The notes under the pieces are model-generated. The model was not told the DNA's origin and searched no databases. It saw only the letters and a list, made by a program, of their open reading frames with translations. Below are positions 1 to 10,979 of a stretch of 64,000 nt of DNA, piece by piece. The DNA lies in assembly GCA_029204225.1 (NCBI GenBank), contig MU832114.1, positions 22,675-86,674 of the forward strand, in the 5' to 3' direction. The translations under genes and the position numbers were made by a program. Source of the stretch: Diphasiastrum complanatum (lineage: Eukaryota > Streptophyta > Lycopodiopsida > Lycopodiales > Lycopodiaceae). The stretch's first letter is position 1. Each line of letters begins with the position of its first letter.

Positions 1-276
1 GCTCTTTGACGAACTGGGTCAAACAACTAATGAGCCTCTGATTTTGAATATGGATAATACATCCGCTATACAAAGGATCTCGTGTTTCACTCAAGGATGA
101 AACACATTGTAATCAAGTACCACTTGATAAGAGACCTAGTCGAAAAGAAGAAGCTGAAAACCGCTTTCATTGGGACCAAAGAGACGGTTGCTGACATTTT
201 CACAAAGCCCTTAGATAAAGGAGTGTTCGAGAAGCAAAGGAGAAGTCTTGGAGTCATAAAGCTACTACGCTTGTAA
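1..276 (+). pseudogene. Ty1/Copia pol, 3' end (RNase H C-terminus)
   Basis: The last part of a Copia polyprotein enters from the left edge. One frame from base 2 reads PLILNMDNTSAI, the end of the RNase H fold. The next frame, from about 82, reads KHIVIKYHLIRD and then VADIFTKPLDKG before a stop at 274-276. KHI.I.YHFIRD and ADIFTKPL are the standard closing motifs of Copia RNase H. The change of frame near 80, plus the stop in the first frame, shows the copy is broken. RNase H would remove the RNA strand during reverse transcription. The rest of the element lies outside the window. Confidence 0.9.
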
Positions 277-846
277 CCGCCAACTTAATGGTTTCAGCTG
301 AACACCTCGAAGATGAAGGAGAAATGTTCGCGGACTGGAGGAGCTCAACCGAAAGGCTAAAGGTTGGACGATGGTGGACGAAGGTAAAACAATCGGGACC
401 AACCCGAAGACCGAATGACGAACAACTGATGTTCGGGACACCCGAAGACCGAATATTTTTGGTCCTTCACGCTCCAAGTACAGGGAAATCAAAGAAGTAC
501 CATAAAGTACAATCTCCTGATCTGATTCTGCTGACGTCATCCAAAGGAATGTTAGGACATGCCTAATCAGCTGTTCTTGTATTCGTGATTAGTTTTTAGA
601 TTGCTTAATCTATGAATCCAGATGTTATTCTGAATATATGATGATTATGTAGAAGCAAGGTAGAACATCATATTGATAGTATACCAAATGTAAGCTGAGC
701 ACCATGTAGCCAACTAATGTTCAAGAAGTCCGCTAGTAAGCATGACAAGTTTTGATTCGCGAAAGATAGAGTTTCTTTCGTGCCGATGCGCTATGTGGTC
801 TGCCACAACAACGCTTAAGAAATTCTCTGATAATGCAGTAGATGTT
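277..846. other. Non-coding remnant downstream of Copia pol
   Basis: No gene is visible. From its position it is the 3' untranslated part and probably an LTR piece of the preceding Copia element, cut by insertion of the element starting at 847. The motif GAAGACCGAATR occurs twice (about 403 and 443). No matching second LTR could be found in the window. Confidence 0.4.
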
Positions 847-2691
847 TGTGGTACTCTGTTTATGATATTTATCTATTTTTTCGACATTTTTATAGAAAAG
901 TCGAAAATGTGGTTATCTGATGCAATGCCTAGCTGAGTTTTTACCTATTTTTGATATTATGTACCGTGGTACTGTGTCAAGTTGTTGGTTTACATTGGCA
1001 AGGCTTAATTAAGGCCCAGCTCTAAGATCAAGACATTGCATACATGGTATTGGATATGGGCATTTTTATTACTGAAGGCCTTTATATATTTTTGGAGGCA
1101 CTTTTTTGGCTTATCGACAATCTATGTCGAGTTCATTAACATGGGTGTTAATTGTAAAAAGGGCCTAAAGCTTTTTGTCTAAGTTGCAAAAGATATATTT
1201 ATGGGCACTCTTCTAAGTTCTGTAGGGTTGCCTTATTTTAAGGTCTCTAATTGACCTAGCTTCAAGCGAACTCTAAGTCACCAAAGATGTGCCTTTGATT
1301 CTCTCACCAGGCAGACAGAATTCTATTCGAATCCATAATTATATGTTCTTCAGCGCCCTTTCAGACATGAGCTATTAGATATTCAAATGCAGTTGTGTGT
1401 CCATCCTCTCTATCGAACCTATCTCTATCCACACTTATCACCAACTATCAGAAACTTACAGATTCGGCTGTCAGACAACAAACATTCGACCATCAGACAA
1501 ATATTTGTTCTACCGAAGAAATGTTCGGGCTGACTAGTCAACATTCACACTGATGTACGTGGCAAGTCACTGGCCACGTGTAGCTTTTTTATGGTCTGTA
1601 CAAGGCTGGACAGAACGTACGTCATCTTCCTAATGAAGTTTGAAGCCTGTCTTTAAGCTATTGAAAGGTAACTTTTTTAAGAACTGGTGACGTGAAGTTC
1701 CCACTATCAGTCTCCAGAACAGCATGCTTACTTCCAGGTGGCAGAGGCAGCGTTTCACAACGGACTCTCTCTACGTAACAACAAACCATTGGATACCTCA
1801 CCAAATACGACGTTTCAGATTTTTTGGTGTTCTACCTGCTTCCCCAAACACATATATATAACAGAGCCCACGCTCATTCTGATTAATTCATTCATTGTTC
1901 TGCATGGTAGAAAGCAGGAGCGCTTGTTGTTTTCTCTTCTGTCTGAGCTATTATGGTAGAATAAAATACTGTCTACTATTGTCTTCGTCGGCTTGAATCA
2001 ATGCAATGATACGCCAACCTTGTATATGTAGTCTGTATTTTCATAAGAATCAGAAGGAGTGAGTGACAAACACTTTCGGTTTCTCAAGAACGTTATATTG
2101 CATTTCAGTTTCTTGTGGAATGAATCACACCCCTGTTGTCATTGTCTATTCTGACTGATCCTAGGAAATTCATGGTTATTCTGTAGAATAATGGATTCTA
2201 TGCTATGCATGGATCTATAATTAGAACTGAACCCAGTAATTAATCGAACTATGCTGTGTTTGGAACTGCTTTATCAGAATAAGTGAGTAGCAAGTTTATG
2301 AAGACTGTTGAGGGTCGACATAGCCCATTGTAAGCATTGCCTGCAGCAATCCTTTGGCCTTGTGGCATTCTTGTTTTGGCTAAGTTCAGATCTAAACGAT
2401 GAAGCATGTGATCTTAATATTGTGGGGATGTCTAATCATTCCGAATTCTTACTCTTCTCTGGAATCTGGATTTATTGGTTGAACTGTTTGAATATCTTTC
2501 TTGGTGTTTGTTACCATTCTCAATGGCAGTATTGGCCGCCTACCCAAAAATGCCATCAGACAACCAGCTTTACATTTCCATTTCCCTTGACTTCAAAGAT
2601 AAATCTTTTTATTTCACCAATAATGACAGAATACCTCTTTATGATACTCCCCGTGGGAACGATAATCATTTATTCTACACTTTTACTGACA
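847..2691 (+). repeat. 5' LTR of the non-autonomous element
   Basis: It starts TGTGGTACTC and aligns along its whole length with the copy at 3821. Compared with that copy it lacks a block after the GCCGAGTTCATT region, lacks a 52 bp duplication and the expanded GAATTCTATTCGAA repeats, and lacks a 58 bp segment near 4880. The end is placed at 2691, after TTACTGACA. It could run to about 2720, which would put it only 7 nt from the primer site. Confidence 0.85.
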
Positions 2692-2727
2692 TTTTGGTTT
2701 AGTAAGTTGCAAAATATACCAAACTTT

Positions 2728-2744
2728 TGGCGCCGTTGCCGGGG
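2728..2744 (+). other. Primer-binding site, complementary to tRNA-Asp 3' end
   Basis: The 17 bases TGGCGCCGTTGCCGGGG are the reverse complement of the 3' end of plant tRNA-Asp including CCA. This is the site where that tRNA would prime minus-strand synthesis. It is a perfect match, unlike most of the worn sequence around it. Confidence 0.9.
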
Positions 2745-3808
2745 AGCATAGCCAACCAGAGAGTTATCTGTCACTACCAATGTTTGTTGGTCATTTTCTA
2801 GGAGGAAATGCTATGAAGTTTTGATGCTATGCAGAAGCTATGATGCTGATATTCTAAATTGGCTTATCCAGCAACCATGCTATTCAGCCTGAGGCGGGGG
2901 AAGATTTTCAAATATTTTTTATATCTTCTATTTACTAAGTATATTTCAGAAGTAATTTTGATGTAGTAGAGTGTCTATGTTCTGAAGTTTATCCTACACC
3001 TACTCAGAAGCTATGCATAACTCATCCTTCATGTCTTGATATGAAATTTGGTTATTTGAAATTGAAGGGCTATGACCAGTCTACTATCTATGCCCAGTCT
3101 ATGAAATTTCATGTTGGAGGACGGATTTCTTCTGACAATTTATGTGGAGTTGGCAAATCGGTCCACTTGATTCCTATTTGCTCTATGCTGTTTGTGGAAG
3201 ATTCCTTTGATTATGAAGAACTGGCTCATTTCAGCAGAAGTTGTGATCCAAATATTTTTATATTTTCAAAAGAAATTATGGCCAAGATATTTTTCAACCA
3301 GATTGCCCTCCATATTTTGTTGGCTGCTGCACTATTGAAGTTGTGGCATTTCAGATACTTTCGTCCACCTTGAGAAAAGGAGGTTAAAAAAAAATTTACT
3401 TGTTTTACAATTTTTTATTTTCAGGTTATTATAGTTTTTTAATTTAACTTTTATTTGTTTTAATTTTTATCTGAGGATCTATCGTTATGTTAATAAGGTT
3501 CTGGTTTTAAGTAAGCAAATTCTATATCCATGCTTTTCTGAAATCTATTATTTTCTATATTCTTTGTTTTGTTTTATTTTATTTTGTTTATAGATTCTCA
3601 GTGTTTATTTATTTATTGGTTTCAAATGGTACTGAGATACTGTTTCAAGATTGTACTATGGTGTTGTCCATTCCAAAGAATTTGCCTATATATATTTCTG
3701 ATGCTGACTATCGAATGGTCTAACTAAGGATATAGGGTTGCCAGTTGTCACTTGGAAGTTTGAAGCTCAGTTCCTGTTGAGAGTGTTTGCGAGGTCGTTG
3801 CACAATTC
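2745..3808 (+). other. Internal region of the non-autonomous element
   Basis: This is about 1.1 kb between primer site and polypurine tract. One open frame of 110 codons (3041-3373) reads MKFGYLKLKGYDQ and onward. It matches no retroelement domain I recognise and has no zinc knuckle. It may be a worn piece of gag or chance. The rest is AT-rich and non-coding, including T-rich stretches at 3395-3480 and 3560-3620. Confidence 0.5.
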
Positions 3809-3820
3809 AGGGGGAGGTTA
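3809..3820 (+). other. Polypurine tract
   Basis: AGGGGGAGGTTA lies directly against the TGTGG start of the 3' LTR. This is where plus-strand primer sites sit in LTR retrotransposons. Confidence 0.85.
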
Positions 3821-6034
3821 TGTGGTACCATGTTTATGAAATTTATCTATTTTTTTGACATTTTTATAGAAAAGTCGGAAATGTGGTTATCTAATGCAAT
3901 ACCTAGCTCAGTTTTTACCTATTTCTGATATTATGTACCGTGATACTGTGTCGAGTTGTTGGTTTATATTGGCAAGGGTTAATTAAGGCCCAGGTCTAAG
4001 ATCAAGACATTGCATACATGGTATTGGATATGGGCATTTTTACTACTGAAGGCCTTTATATATTTTTGGAGGCACTTCTTTGGCTTATCGACACTCTATG
4101 CCGAGTTCATTCCCAAGCTTAAGAGATACTTTTGTCGGGCATTTGAAGATAGCAAGCTATTATTCTAAGTTCCAACGTTGTGCTAATTACATGGGTGGAG
4201 GCATAAAGGCCTAAAGCTTTTTGTCTAAGTTGCAAAAGATATATTTATGGACACTCTTCTAAGTTATATAGGGCTGTCTTATTCTAAGCTCTCTAATTGA
4301 CCTAGCTTCAAGGTCGGACTTCTATTTGTATTTGAATTTGTTCACGGCCCTGGTGTTATTCGAAGCCCACTAGCAAAGGAGTATGGAGAGTTGTTCGAAC
4401 TCTAAGTCACCGAAGATGTGCCTTTGATTCTCTCACCAGGCGTTGTTCGAACTCTAAGTCACCGAAGATGTGCCTTTGATTCTCTCACCAAGCAGATACA
4501 ATTCTATTCGAAATACAGAATTCTATTCGAATCCAGTCAGACAGAATTCTATTCGAACCCAGGCAGACAAAATCTATTCAAATCCAGACAGACGGAATTC
4601 TATTCGAATCCATATTTATATGTTCTTCAACGTCCTTTCAGACACGAGCTATTAGATATTCAAATGCAGTTTTGTGTCCATCATCTCTATGGAACCTATT
4701 TCTATCGACACTTATCACCAACTATTAGAAACTTACAGATTCGGCTGTCAGACAAACAAACATTCGACCATCAGACAAATATTTGTTCTACCGAAGAAAT
4801 GTTCGAGCTGACCAGTCAACATTCACACTGATGTACGTGGCAGGTCACTGGCCACGTGTAGCTTTTTTATGTGTCAAGAATTTCGAGTAAAATTACAATG
4901 TCGCATTTTTTGCATTTTAGCGAGACTGTCGTCTGTACAAGGCTGGACAAAGGCCAAAACGTACGTCATCTTCCTAATGAAGTTTGAAGCATGTCTTTAA
5001 GCTATTGAAGGATAACTTTTTTAAGAACTGGTGACGTGAAGTTCCCACCATTAGTCTCTAGAACAGCATGCTTATTTCCAAGTGGCAGAGGCAGCGTTTC
5101 ACACCGGACTCTCTCTACGTAACAGCAAACCATTGAGAACCTCACCAAATACGACGTTTCAGATTTTTCGGCGTTCTACCTGCTTCCCCAAACACATATA
5201 TATAGCGGATCCCACGCTCATTCTGATTAATCCATTCATTGTTCTGCATGGTAGAAAGCAGGAGTAGAGTGCTTGTTGTTTTCTCTGTCTGAGCTATTAT
5301 GGTAGAATAATATATTGTCTACTACTGTCTTCGTCGGCTTGAACCAATGCAGTGATACGCCAACCTTGTATATGTAGTCTGTATTTTCATAAGCATCTGA
5401 AGAAGTTGATGACAGACACTTTCGGTTTCTCAAGAACGTTATATTGCATTTCAGTTTCTTGTGGAATTAATCACACTCATGTTGTCATTGTCTATTCTTA
5501 CTGATCCTAGAAAATTCATGGTGATTCTGCAGAATAATGGATTCTATGCTATGCATGGATTTATAATTAGAACTGAACCCAATAATTAATCAAACTATGT
5601 TGTGTTTGGAACTGCTTTATCAAACTAAGTGAGTAGCAAGTTTATGAAGACTGTTGAGGGTCGACATAGCCCATTGTAAGCATTGCCTATAGCAATCGTT
5701 TGGCCTTGTGGCATTCTTGTTTTGGCTAAGTTCAGATCTAAACGATAAAGCATGCGATCTTAATATTGTGGGGATGTCTAATCATTTTGAGTTCTTACTC
5801 TTCTCTAGAATTTGGATTTCTTGGTTAAACTGTCTGAATATCTTTCGGTGTTTGTTACCATTCTCAATGGAGGTACTGGCCGCCTACCCATAAATGCCAT
5901 CAGACAACCAGCTTTACATTTCCATTTCGCCGGACTTCAAAGATAAATTTTTTTATCTCACCGATAATGACAGAATACCTCTTTATGATGCTCCCCGTGG
6001 GAACGCTAAATCATTTATTCTACACTATTACTGA
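3821..6034 (+). repeat. 3' LTR of the non-autonomous element (expanded)
   Basis: It starts TGTGGTACCATG. At about 2.2 kb it is roughly 370 bp longer than the 5' copy because of extra blocks at about 4117-4200 and 4310-4612 and a 58 bp segment at about 4879-4937. The last ends in GTCGCATTTTTTGCATTTT, a motif also seen around 26820-26905. Substitutions between the two LTRs are frequent, so the insertion is not recent. Confidence 0.85.
4391..4612 (+). repeat. Tandem repeats inside the 3' LTR (52 bp x2, then about 25 bp x5)
   Basis: A 52 bp unit beginning TTGTTCGAACTCTAAGTCAC occurs at 4391 and 4443. It is followed by five variants of CAGACAGAATTCTATTCGAA between about 4497 and 4612. The 5' LTR keeps one copy of each, so the expansion happened after insertion or during the last replication cycle. 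Confidence 0.9.
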
Positions 6035-7103
6035 CGTTTATTTCTGTAAGAATCTCAATAGTGGTGAGCGTTTGACGTTCTAGATATCAACTCAGCTGTG
6101 TGTGGTTTACTCAACAGTGTCATCAGAGCAACGAGCTCATATCCGAGCCTAAGAGCTATCAGATCCAGGAGGAGACAAGCATTCAAAACAAGAAACCAGA
6201 AGAATAGTTGAAGAACACAATCTACAGCAATGGCTTCGATCAGCAGTATATAGTCGAAAATCTGGACAATCCTCGACTTAACCTAGTCGAACTTCCTAGC
6301 ATTCTAGGTAAAGACCTCTCTCATATTGAAGGGAGAAGGGTTATGGCACCAAAGAGATGACTACAACCACCTTGTGACTAACTCTGATTGATAAATTCAG
6401 TATAGTCAATTTACTAATCCAAACACATTCCATAGATAACGAAAAATTGACCAAAATTTTGGTTCATTTTACGTAATTCAAAAAACTCTAACAAAAATAC
6501 TGTTAGTACAAAAGAAAATTGAAATCAAAAAATTGAAATATTGTTCGATTCCAAATGTCACTAAACCAATGTCAAATTGGCTTGTGACCAAACCGTCAAA
6601 TAAAGTGGAAATTCATGACATGCAACTCTTTCTCTAGCACATGCAAACCAATTTACAGAATTTTAGCCATCTAATTGATCTTATCTTGCTGGATTTGTGT
6701 TCTTACTATCAATTTTGTGTCAAAAAGCATGAAAAACCAAGCAATTTTGACCAAAACATAGCCTAGATTCATAAATCATGAAAAGAACTGGCATGCAACA
6801 TTAATTTCATCACTAATGATCCCTAAAATGAAAGTACACTTGCTGGAAAATTCAGATCTACCAAAGATCTGAGCTACACAATAAAAAGCTCCAAGAAAGC
6901 ATCACAAATTGGCTTCCTAGGACAATCCATAAAACCCCAAAAATTTCCGAGGGTAATGGATCTTAGCAACATGTAAATGAAAACCAGAATAGAACACCCA
7001 CTAGCAATCTTGCTATCCTCCTAGAAGAGAATTCTCATTGATCCATTCCAAAAATTCGATGAAAAGTAACACTTCTCCAAGTTCTCCAATTTTCGTAAGC
7101 CTT
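6035..7103 (+). other. Copia LTR end, primer-site remnant and decayed leader/gag DNA
   Basis: At 6118-6129 TGTCATCAGAGC matches the Copia tRNA-Met primer site (TGGTATCAGAGC) at 10 of 12 bases and follows ...CTCAACA, a plausible LTR end. From about 6231 ATGGCTTCGATCAGC could be an old gag start, but stops follow at once. The rest to about 7100 is AT-rich without recognisable coding sequence. Confidence 0.45.
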
Positions 7104-7560
7104 GCTCTAATACCACTATAAGGGAAAGCTCCTCAAGATCATGCTTACGAAACAAACACAATGGAAAACACACTACGAAGAAACCACCCAACCAAGTAGA
7201 AACAACCAATCAACTCTAGAAGCTTAACCCTCAAGCTAAGGTATAGGAAGCATGAAAGTAGCATGAAAGCCTAGCAATGAATCAACCACAAATGTGATGT
7301 AGTAGGGCGAGTTTGGCCTCCTTATTTAGAGCCTAGAACCACCTGTGCACATGGTCATGCAAGGTCCTAACTCCCTTATACATAGATTCATCTAGAATAG
7401 AGTCTCTATGCATGGATCCTCTATTCATAGATTGTAATTGGTAACTCTACACATGCCTTGACTATCCCAAACCTTGTACTAACTCCATTTAGTGTGTTTA
7501 GGGCCTCACAAGGATATTAGTTACTTTTGGGTCATGTCCAGTACGAGGTGGCATAATTAA
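7104..7560 (-). repeat. Minus-strand Copia primer site and LTR remnant
   Basis: Read on the minus strand, 7115-7104 is TGGTATTAGAGC, a worn tRNA-Met primer site. The DNA to its right (7116 to about 7560) would be the adjoining LTR, with an AT-rich promoter-like stretch near 7320. The outer LTR boundary is not defined because no second copy is in the window. Confidence 0.4.
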
Positions 7561-7697
7561 CAGCTTGATTCACTGGAGTACTATGTATCCAAGACTAGGA
7601 GTATGGTGAATCCTATGTACTGGTCATGGACATAACGTTGATCGTTTTCTTGATTGTTTTGTTGTTGTTGAGTTGCTACAATCTTCTGATTCACTAT

Positions 7698-8620
7698 TCA
7701 TAAGTTGTTCGTCTGATGTAAACAAGTTTGGACCTTCGATAGGATCAATCGATAGGGAACAAAAATGTTTGATACTTCGGGAGTGTCTGACATTGTATGA
7801 GCTTTGCCTTTGCCTTTGAGGTCGACAAACTGATCTTCGATAAAGACTATATTCTGACTGGTGAATATCAATTCGATAAGATCATACAACATATAAGCTT
7901 TATCTGAAATAGTATAATCAATGAAAATGGTTTTGATACTGTGGAAGTCGGACTTCTTCCTTATATCTTGAGGTATATGTGCGTAAGCAATACATCCAAA
8001 CACTCGTAAATTCGATAATGATGGTTTGGAACCTGTCCAAACTTCATAAGATATTTTGTTTGAGAGACCTTTAGTCGAGCATCTATTCTGGATATAATTT
8101 GTAGTGGAAACAACTTCAGCCCATAAGAATTTTGGAAGTGTCGCATGAGCAAGCATACACTTAGCCGCTTCGACTAAAGTTCAATTATTTCTCTCAGTAA
8201 GTCCATTCGACTGAGGCGAATAGGAGGTGAAAAATCATTGCTCAATGTAGTTGTTAAGGCAATACTCCTTGAATTTGGTTGAGATGTACTCTCCCTTGTT
8301 GTCAAACCTCAATGCTTTGAGTTTTTTTTGTCATTTTTTAATTATGCACACTCCTTGAATTGTCAAATTTTTTTGAAAGCCTCCAACATTTATTTAATGA
8401 AGTAAACTAATGTTTTTTTCGAATATTCGTCAACCAAGGTAATGAAATACTTTGCATCAAGCAATAATAGAGTTTGCATTGGACCACACATATCTGAGGA
8501 AACAACATCTAAAACATCTTTTGTGCATGCCTATGAATCAATCTAAATGGAATCCTAGCCTATTTTTTGATAACACAACTTTGATAGATAGGGAGGTTGA
8601 CTTTATTGGTTATAAAGTCG
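7698..8620 (-). pseudogene. Ty1/Copia integrase, broken
   Basis: Minus-strand reading gives integrase core pieces in order: AKYFITLVDEYSKKT (near 8450), FDNKGEYIS with the second acidic residue (near 8290), YSPQSNGLTERNN with the glutamate (near 8200), then MLAHATLPKFLWAEVV, RCSTKGLSNKISYEVW and LRVFGCIAYAHIP (8156-7960), the usual C-terminal stretch. Stop codons and frame changes interrupt it. Only 8156-7698 is open (152 codons). It would have inserted the cDNA copy; it cannot be functional. Confidence 0.88.
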
Positions 8621-8623
8621 AGA

Positions 8624-8812
8624 TCAAGTGCTAAGGACTAGCAACACAGATGTATAATTCAAATGTCCTAATCTATTATGCCAAAGTAATGCCTTATTGA
8701 CTAGAATAGAGGTATTCAAGGCTTGATTTTTATCAGAATAACAATAAATCAATCTATATAAGTATCCATGCCTCTTGCTGAAGTACAAGAATCTTATTTG
8801 TCTTATCGACAA
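8624..8812 (-). pseudogene. Ty1/Copia GAG-pre-integrase domain fragment
   Basis: The minus-strand frame contains LWHNRLGHLNY, the conserved HHCC-side motif just upstream of Copia integrase. Its place directly before the integrase pieces at 8620-7698 fits one element. The frame is open for only 62 codons. Confidence 0.85.
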
Positions 8813-9149
8813 TTCGACATTTGATCAGACTCAAATACTATGCTATGACCTAAATTAATAATTCTACTTGTTGACAACAAATTTATAGAAAGTTTAGATA
8901 CATATAAAAGCAATTTGAATTAATCATGTTGGAATCATCAATCTTATAGTGCCTTCACCTTTCAATAGTATGTGTACTATTGTCTCCAAGATGAATGAAT
9001 TTCTTTGTACTATAAGGTGTATAGGAGTGAAAATCCTCACAACAATTGATCATAAGTTGAGTAGCTCCATATACCAAGAATTATCGACTTCTTGCGCCTT
9101 TTGATCTCTAACAAAAAACGCTCCTTCTTCCCTGTCGAGTATGGGAGAT

Positions 9150-9960
9150 TGAGATGATACTATGACTGCATTCGCCTATTGACCTAGTTGCTTGTTGGAA
9201 TCTTTCCTTTCAATATCCTGCAATCTTGGATCTCATGATTAGTGTGTTTGCAATACTTATAAAACCATCTTCTTCTTCAACTATGGATTTGATAATTGTT
9301 TTTGACTTTGTGTTGGCTTCTGATTCAATGCGGGCTACTTAGAGCTTTTCTTCTTCAGCCGTTTTGAGCCTTTGTTAACATATAAAGTGTGAGATGACGA
9401 AGTCAAAGAGGTGTCTTGACTTCTTCTATTGTCTTCCTTCAGCAACATAGCGATAACTCTGGTGAGGGATAAATCTGAGTGTTTCATCATGATCATCACC
9501 TAGTTGTCCGATATGTAGAAGGTAGGCTTGATAGCAATGTTATAATTGCATCTTGATCTTCGATAGTTGATGCGACATCTGCCATTTATTGCAAGAGATT
9601 CTTGAGCTAAATAATGTAATTCTGAAGAGAATCACCATTCGACATCTTGAGTGAGAAGAATTTTCTTTTGAGATGCAACTTTTAGGTCACGTCCCTCACA
9701 TTCTATAGTGCGCTCAGGATGTTCCACAATACTTTTGAAGTTTGAGCTTCTGATATATGGCCAATCTAAGTGTCTAGTATATTGAGAATGATGAGCATTA
9801 AAGTTTTACCATCCTTTGATTTTCATTTGGAGTCAATTGTGTCGTCTTCAAACTTCAATTTGATACATGTGATAACATCACACAACTCATTGGCAATCAG
9901 CAAGGTCTTCATCTTAAATTTTCACAAACAGTAATTGGATCCATTCAGCTTATTTACAAT
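9150..9960 (-). pseudogene. Ty1/Copia gag, broken
   Basis: Minus-strand pieces include KLNGSNYCL near 9950 (the LDG.NY..W start of Copia gag), a central segment with LQNYII and ITLLSSLPSTYRT (near 9640-9480), and a worn zinc knuckle YKYCKHTNHEIQDC near 9250-9210 in which the first cysteine reads as tyrosine. Many in-frame stops are present. Gag would form the particle and package RNA. Order and spacing to the domains at 8812-7698 agree with one minus-strand Copia element. Confidence 0.82.
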
Positions 9961-10131
9961 GAGACCAACTTTGTTCTGAAAATCCATTTGGAAGTTAGTT
10001 TAGCGATGAATCGATGACTTAAGAATGAACTGATACCATGTGACCCTATAATTGGAAATCGATTTTTTGATACTAAAATTGGATACCATATAATGAAGAT
10101 TAAAAGCAAGATTGCTCTGATACTAGATAAA

Positions 10132-10560
10132 GCCCTAATACCATGTTGGAAGAAGGAAAGAGAATATGATATTATTAAAATCAAAGTTGAAAGACGAACT
10201 ATCAGGCTCTACAGAATAATCCTTCTAATGCATGACTCTGTCTATAAAATATGAACAAAGCTATCGTGACAATCGTCATGTTCGTACTTTTAGTAACTAA
10301 CTTTGAAATCATTAGTTCTAAAGTGATTTCATAGACAAATAATTATAGAGTGTAAGTGATAGATATAGAATATTGCAGTATCAAAACGTTCGACAATTCA
10401 GACTAATCGATAAAAGATCTAACAAAGACAAATAACTTTAAAGAAGCTTGCATACATTCCGACATAATACTGAACACAGTAAGAAAGTATGATTGATTTA
10501 GTAAGAAGAATGATGCGAGTACAAAACAATAGCCATGAGTGCATGGTTTAATATGAGGAC
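10132..10560 (-). repeat. Minus-strand Copia primer site and LTR (5' LTR of the gag at 9150-9960)
   Basis: On the minus strand 10143-10132 reads TGGTATTAGGGC, two changes from the tRNA-Met primer site, preceded by ...CCAACA as an LTR end. The LTR would extend right from 10144 to about 10560. Part of it (about 10240-10330) resembles, in inverse sense, the sequence at about 27615-27670, so the family is present twice. The outer boundary is uncertain because a foreign RT fragment begins there. Confidence 0.55.
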
Positions 10561-10930
10561 CAAAAAGCGTTGATCTTTTCGAACCAAGCTCTTGCGGCCT
10601 GTTTTAAGCCCTAGATTGCTTTGTCCAGCTTGCATACTTTGTGCTCTTGGCCTTTGACTTCGAATCCTTCCAGTTGGAAGGTGTACAGCTCCTCTTCGAC
10701 ATAGCCATTGAGAAAGGTTGTTTTGACATCCATTTAATGTATCTTGAGGTCTTTCGCCGCTACGAACGCAATCAGAGTCCTGATTGTCAAAATAGAATTG
10801 AAAATTTCTTGATATTCCACTCCTTGGACTTGAGTGAGCCCTTTAGCCACTAGCCGTGCTTTCCATTTTGCGATGGAACAATGATTGATTGTACTAATCA
10901 GTCTACAAGGGGTATTGATTGCCAAATCAA
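10560..10930 (-). pseudogene. Ty1/Copia reverse transcriptase fragment
   Basis: Minus-strand reading gives KARLVAKGLTQVQGVEYQE, then after a stop MDVKTTFLNGYVEEELY, EGFEVKGQEHKVCKLDKA and GLKQAARAWFEKI. These are the classic N-terminal Copia reverse transcriptase motifs. The fragment stops before the YVDD active site. It is not in sequence order with the gag/integrase pieces to the left, so it belongs to another copy. Confidence 0.9.
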
Positions 10931-10979
10931 AGGATTCATCAAGTTCTATTGACTAGATCTTGATCTAGAAGCAAATCAC

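Larger units (their letters stand above)
847..6034 (+). mobile_element. Non-autonomous LTR retrotransposon (LARD/TRIM-like) with tRNA-Asp primer site
   Basis: Two long direct repeats (847 to about 2691 and 3821 to about 6034) both start TGTGGTAC and flank only 1.13 kb of internal DNA. A primer-binding site follows the first repeat and a purine tract AGGGGGAGGTTA precedes the second, so the architecture is that of an LTR retrotransposon. No gag, protease, reverse transcriptase or integrase motif is present inside, so mobilisation would need enzymes from another element. The tRNA-Asp primer is typical of Athila/Tat-type Gypsy elements, which suggests the helper lineage. The exact right ends are uncertain: the two LTRs diverge after a shared TTACTGAC, and a clean target duplication is not visible (ATGTT on the left against ACGTT near 6034-6038). 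Confidence 0.85.

Noticed and set aside
3041..3373. 110-codon frame in the non-autonomous element as a possible captured host gene
   Set aside because: No recognisable motif, and the codons around it drift into AT-rich DNA. Kept only as an open frame inside the internal region.
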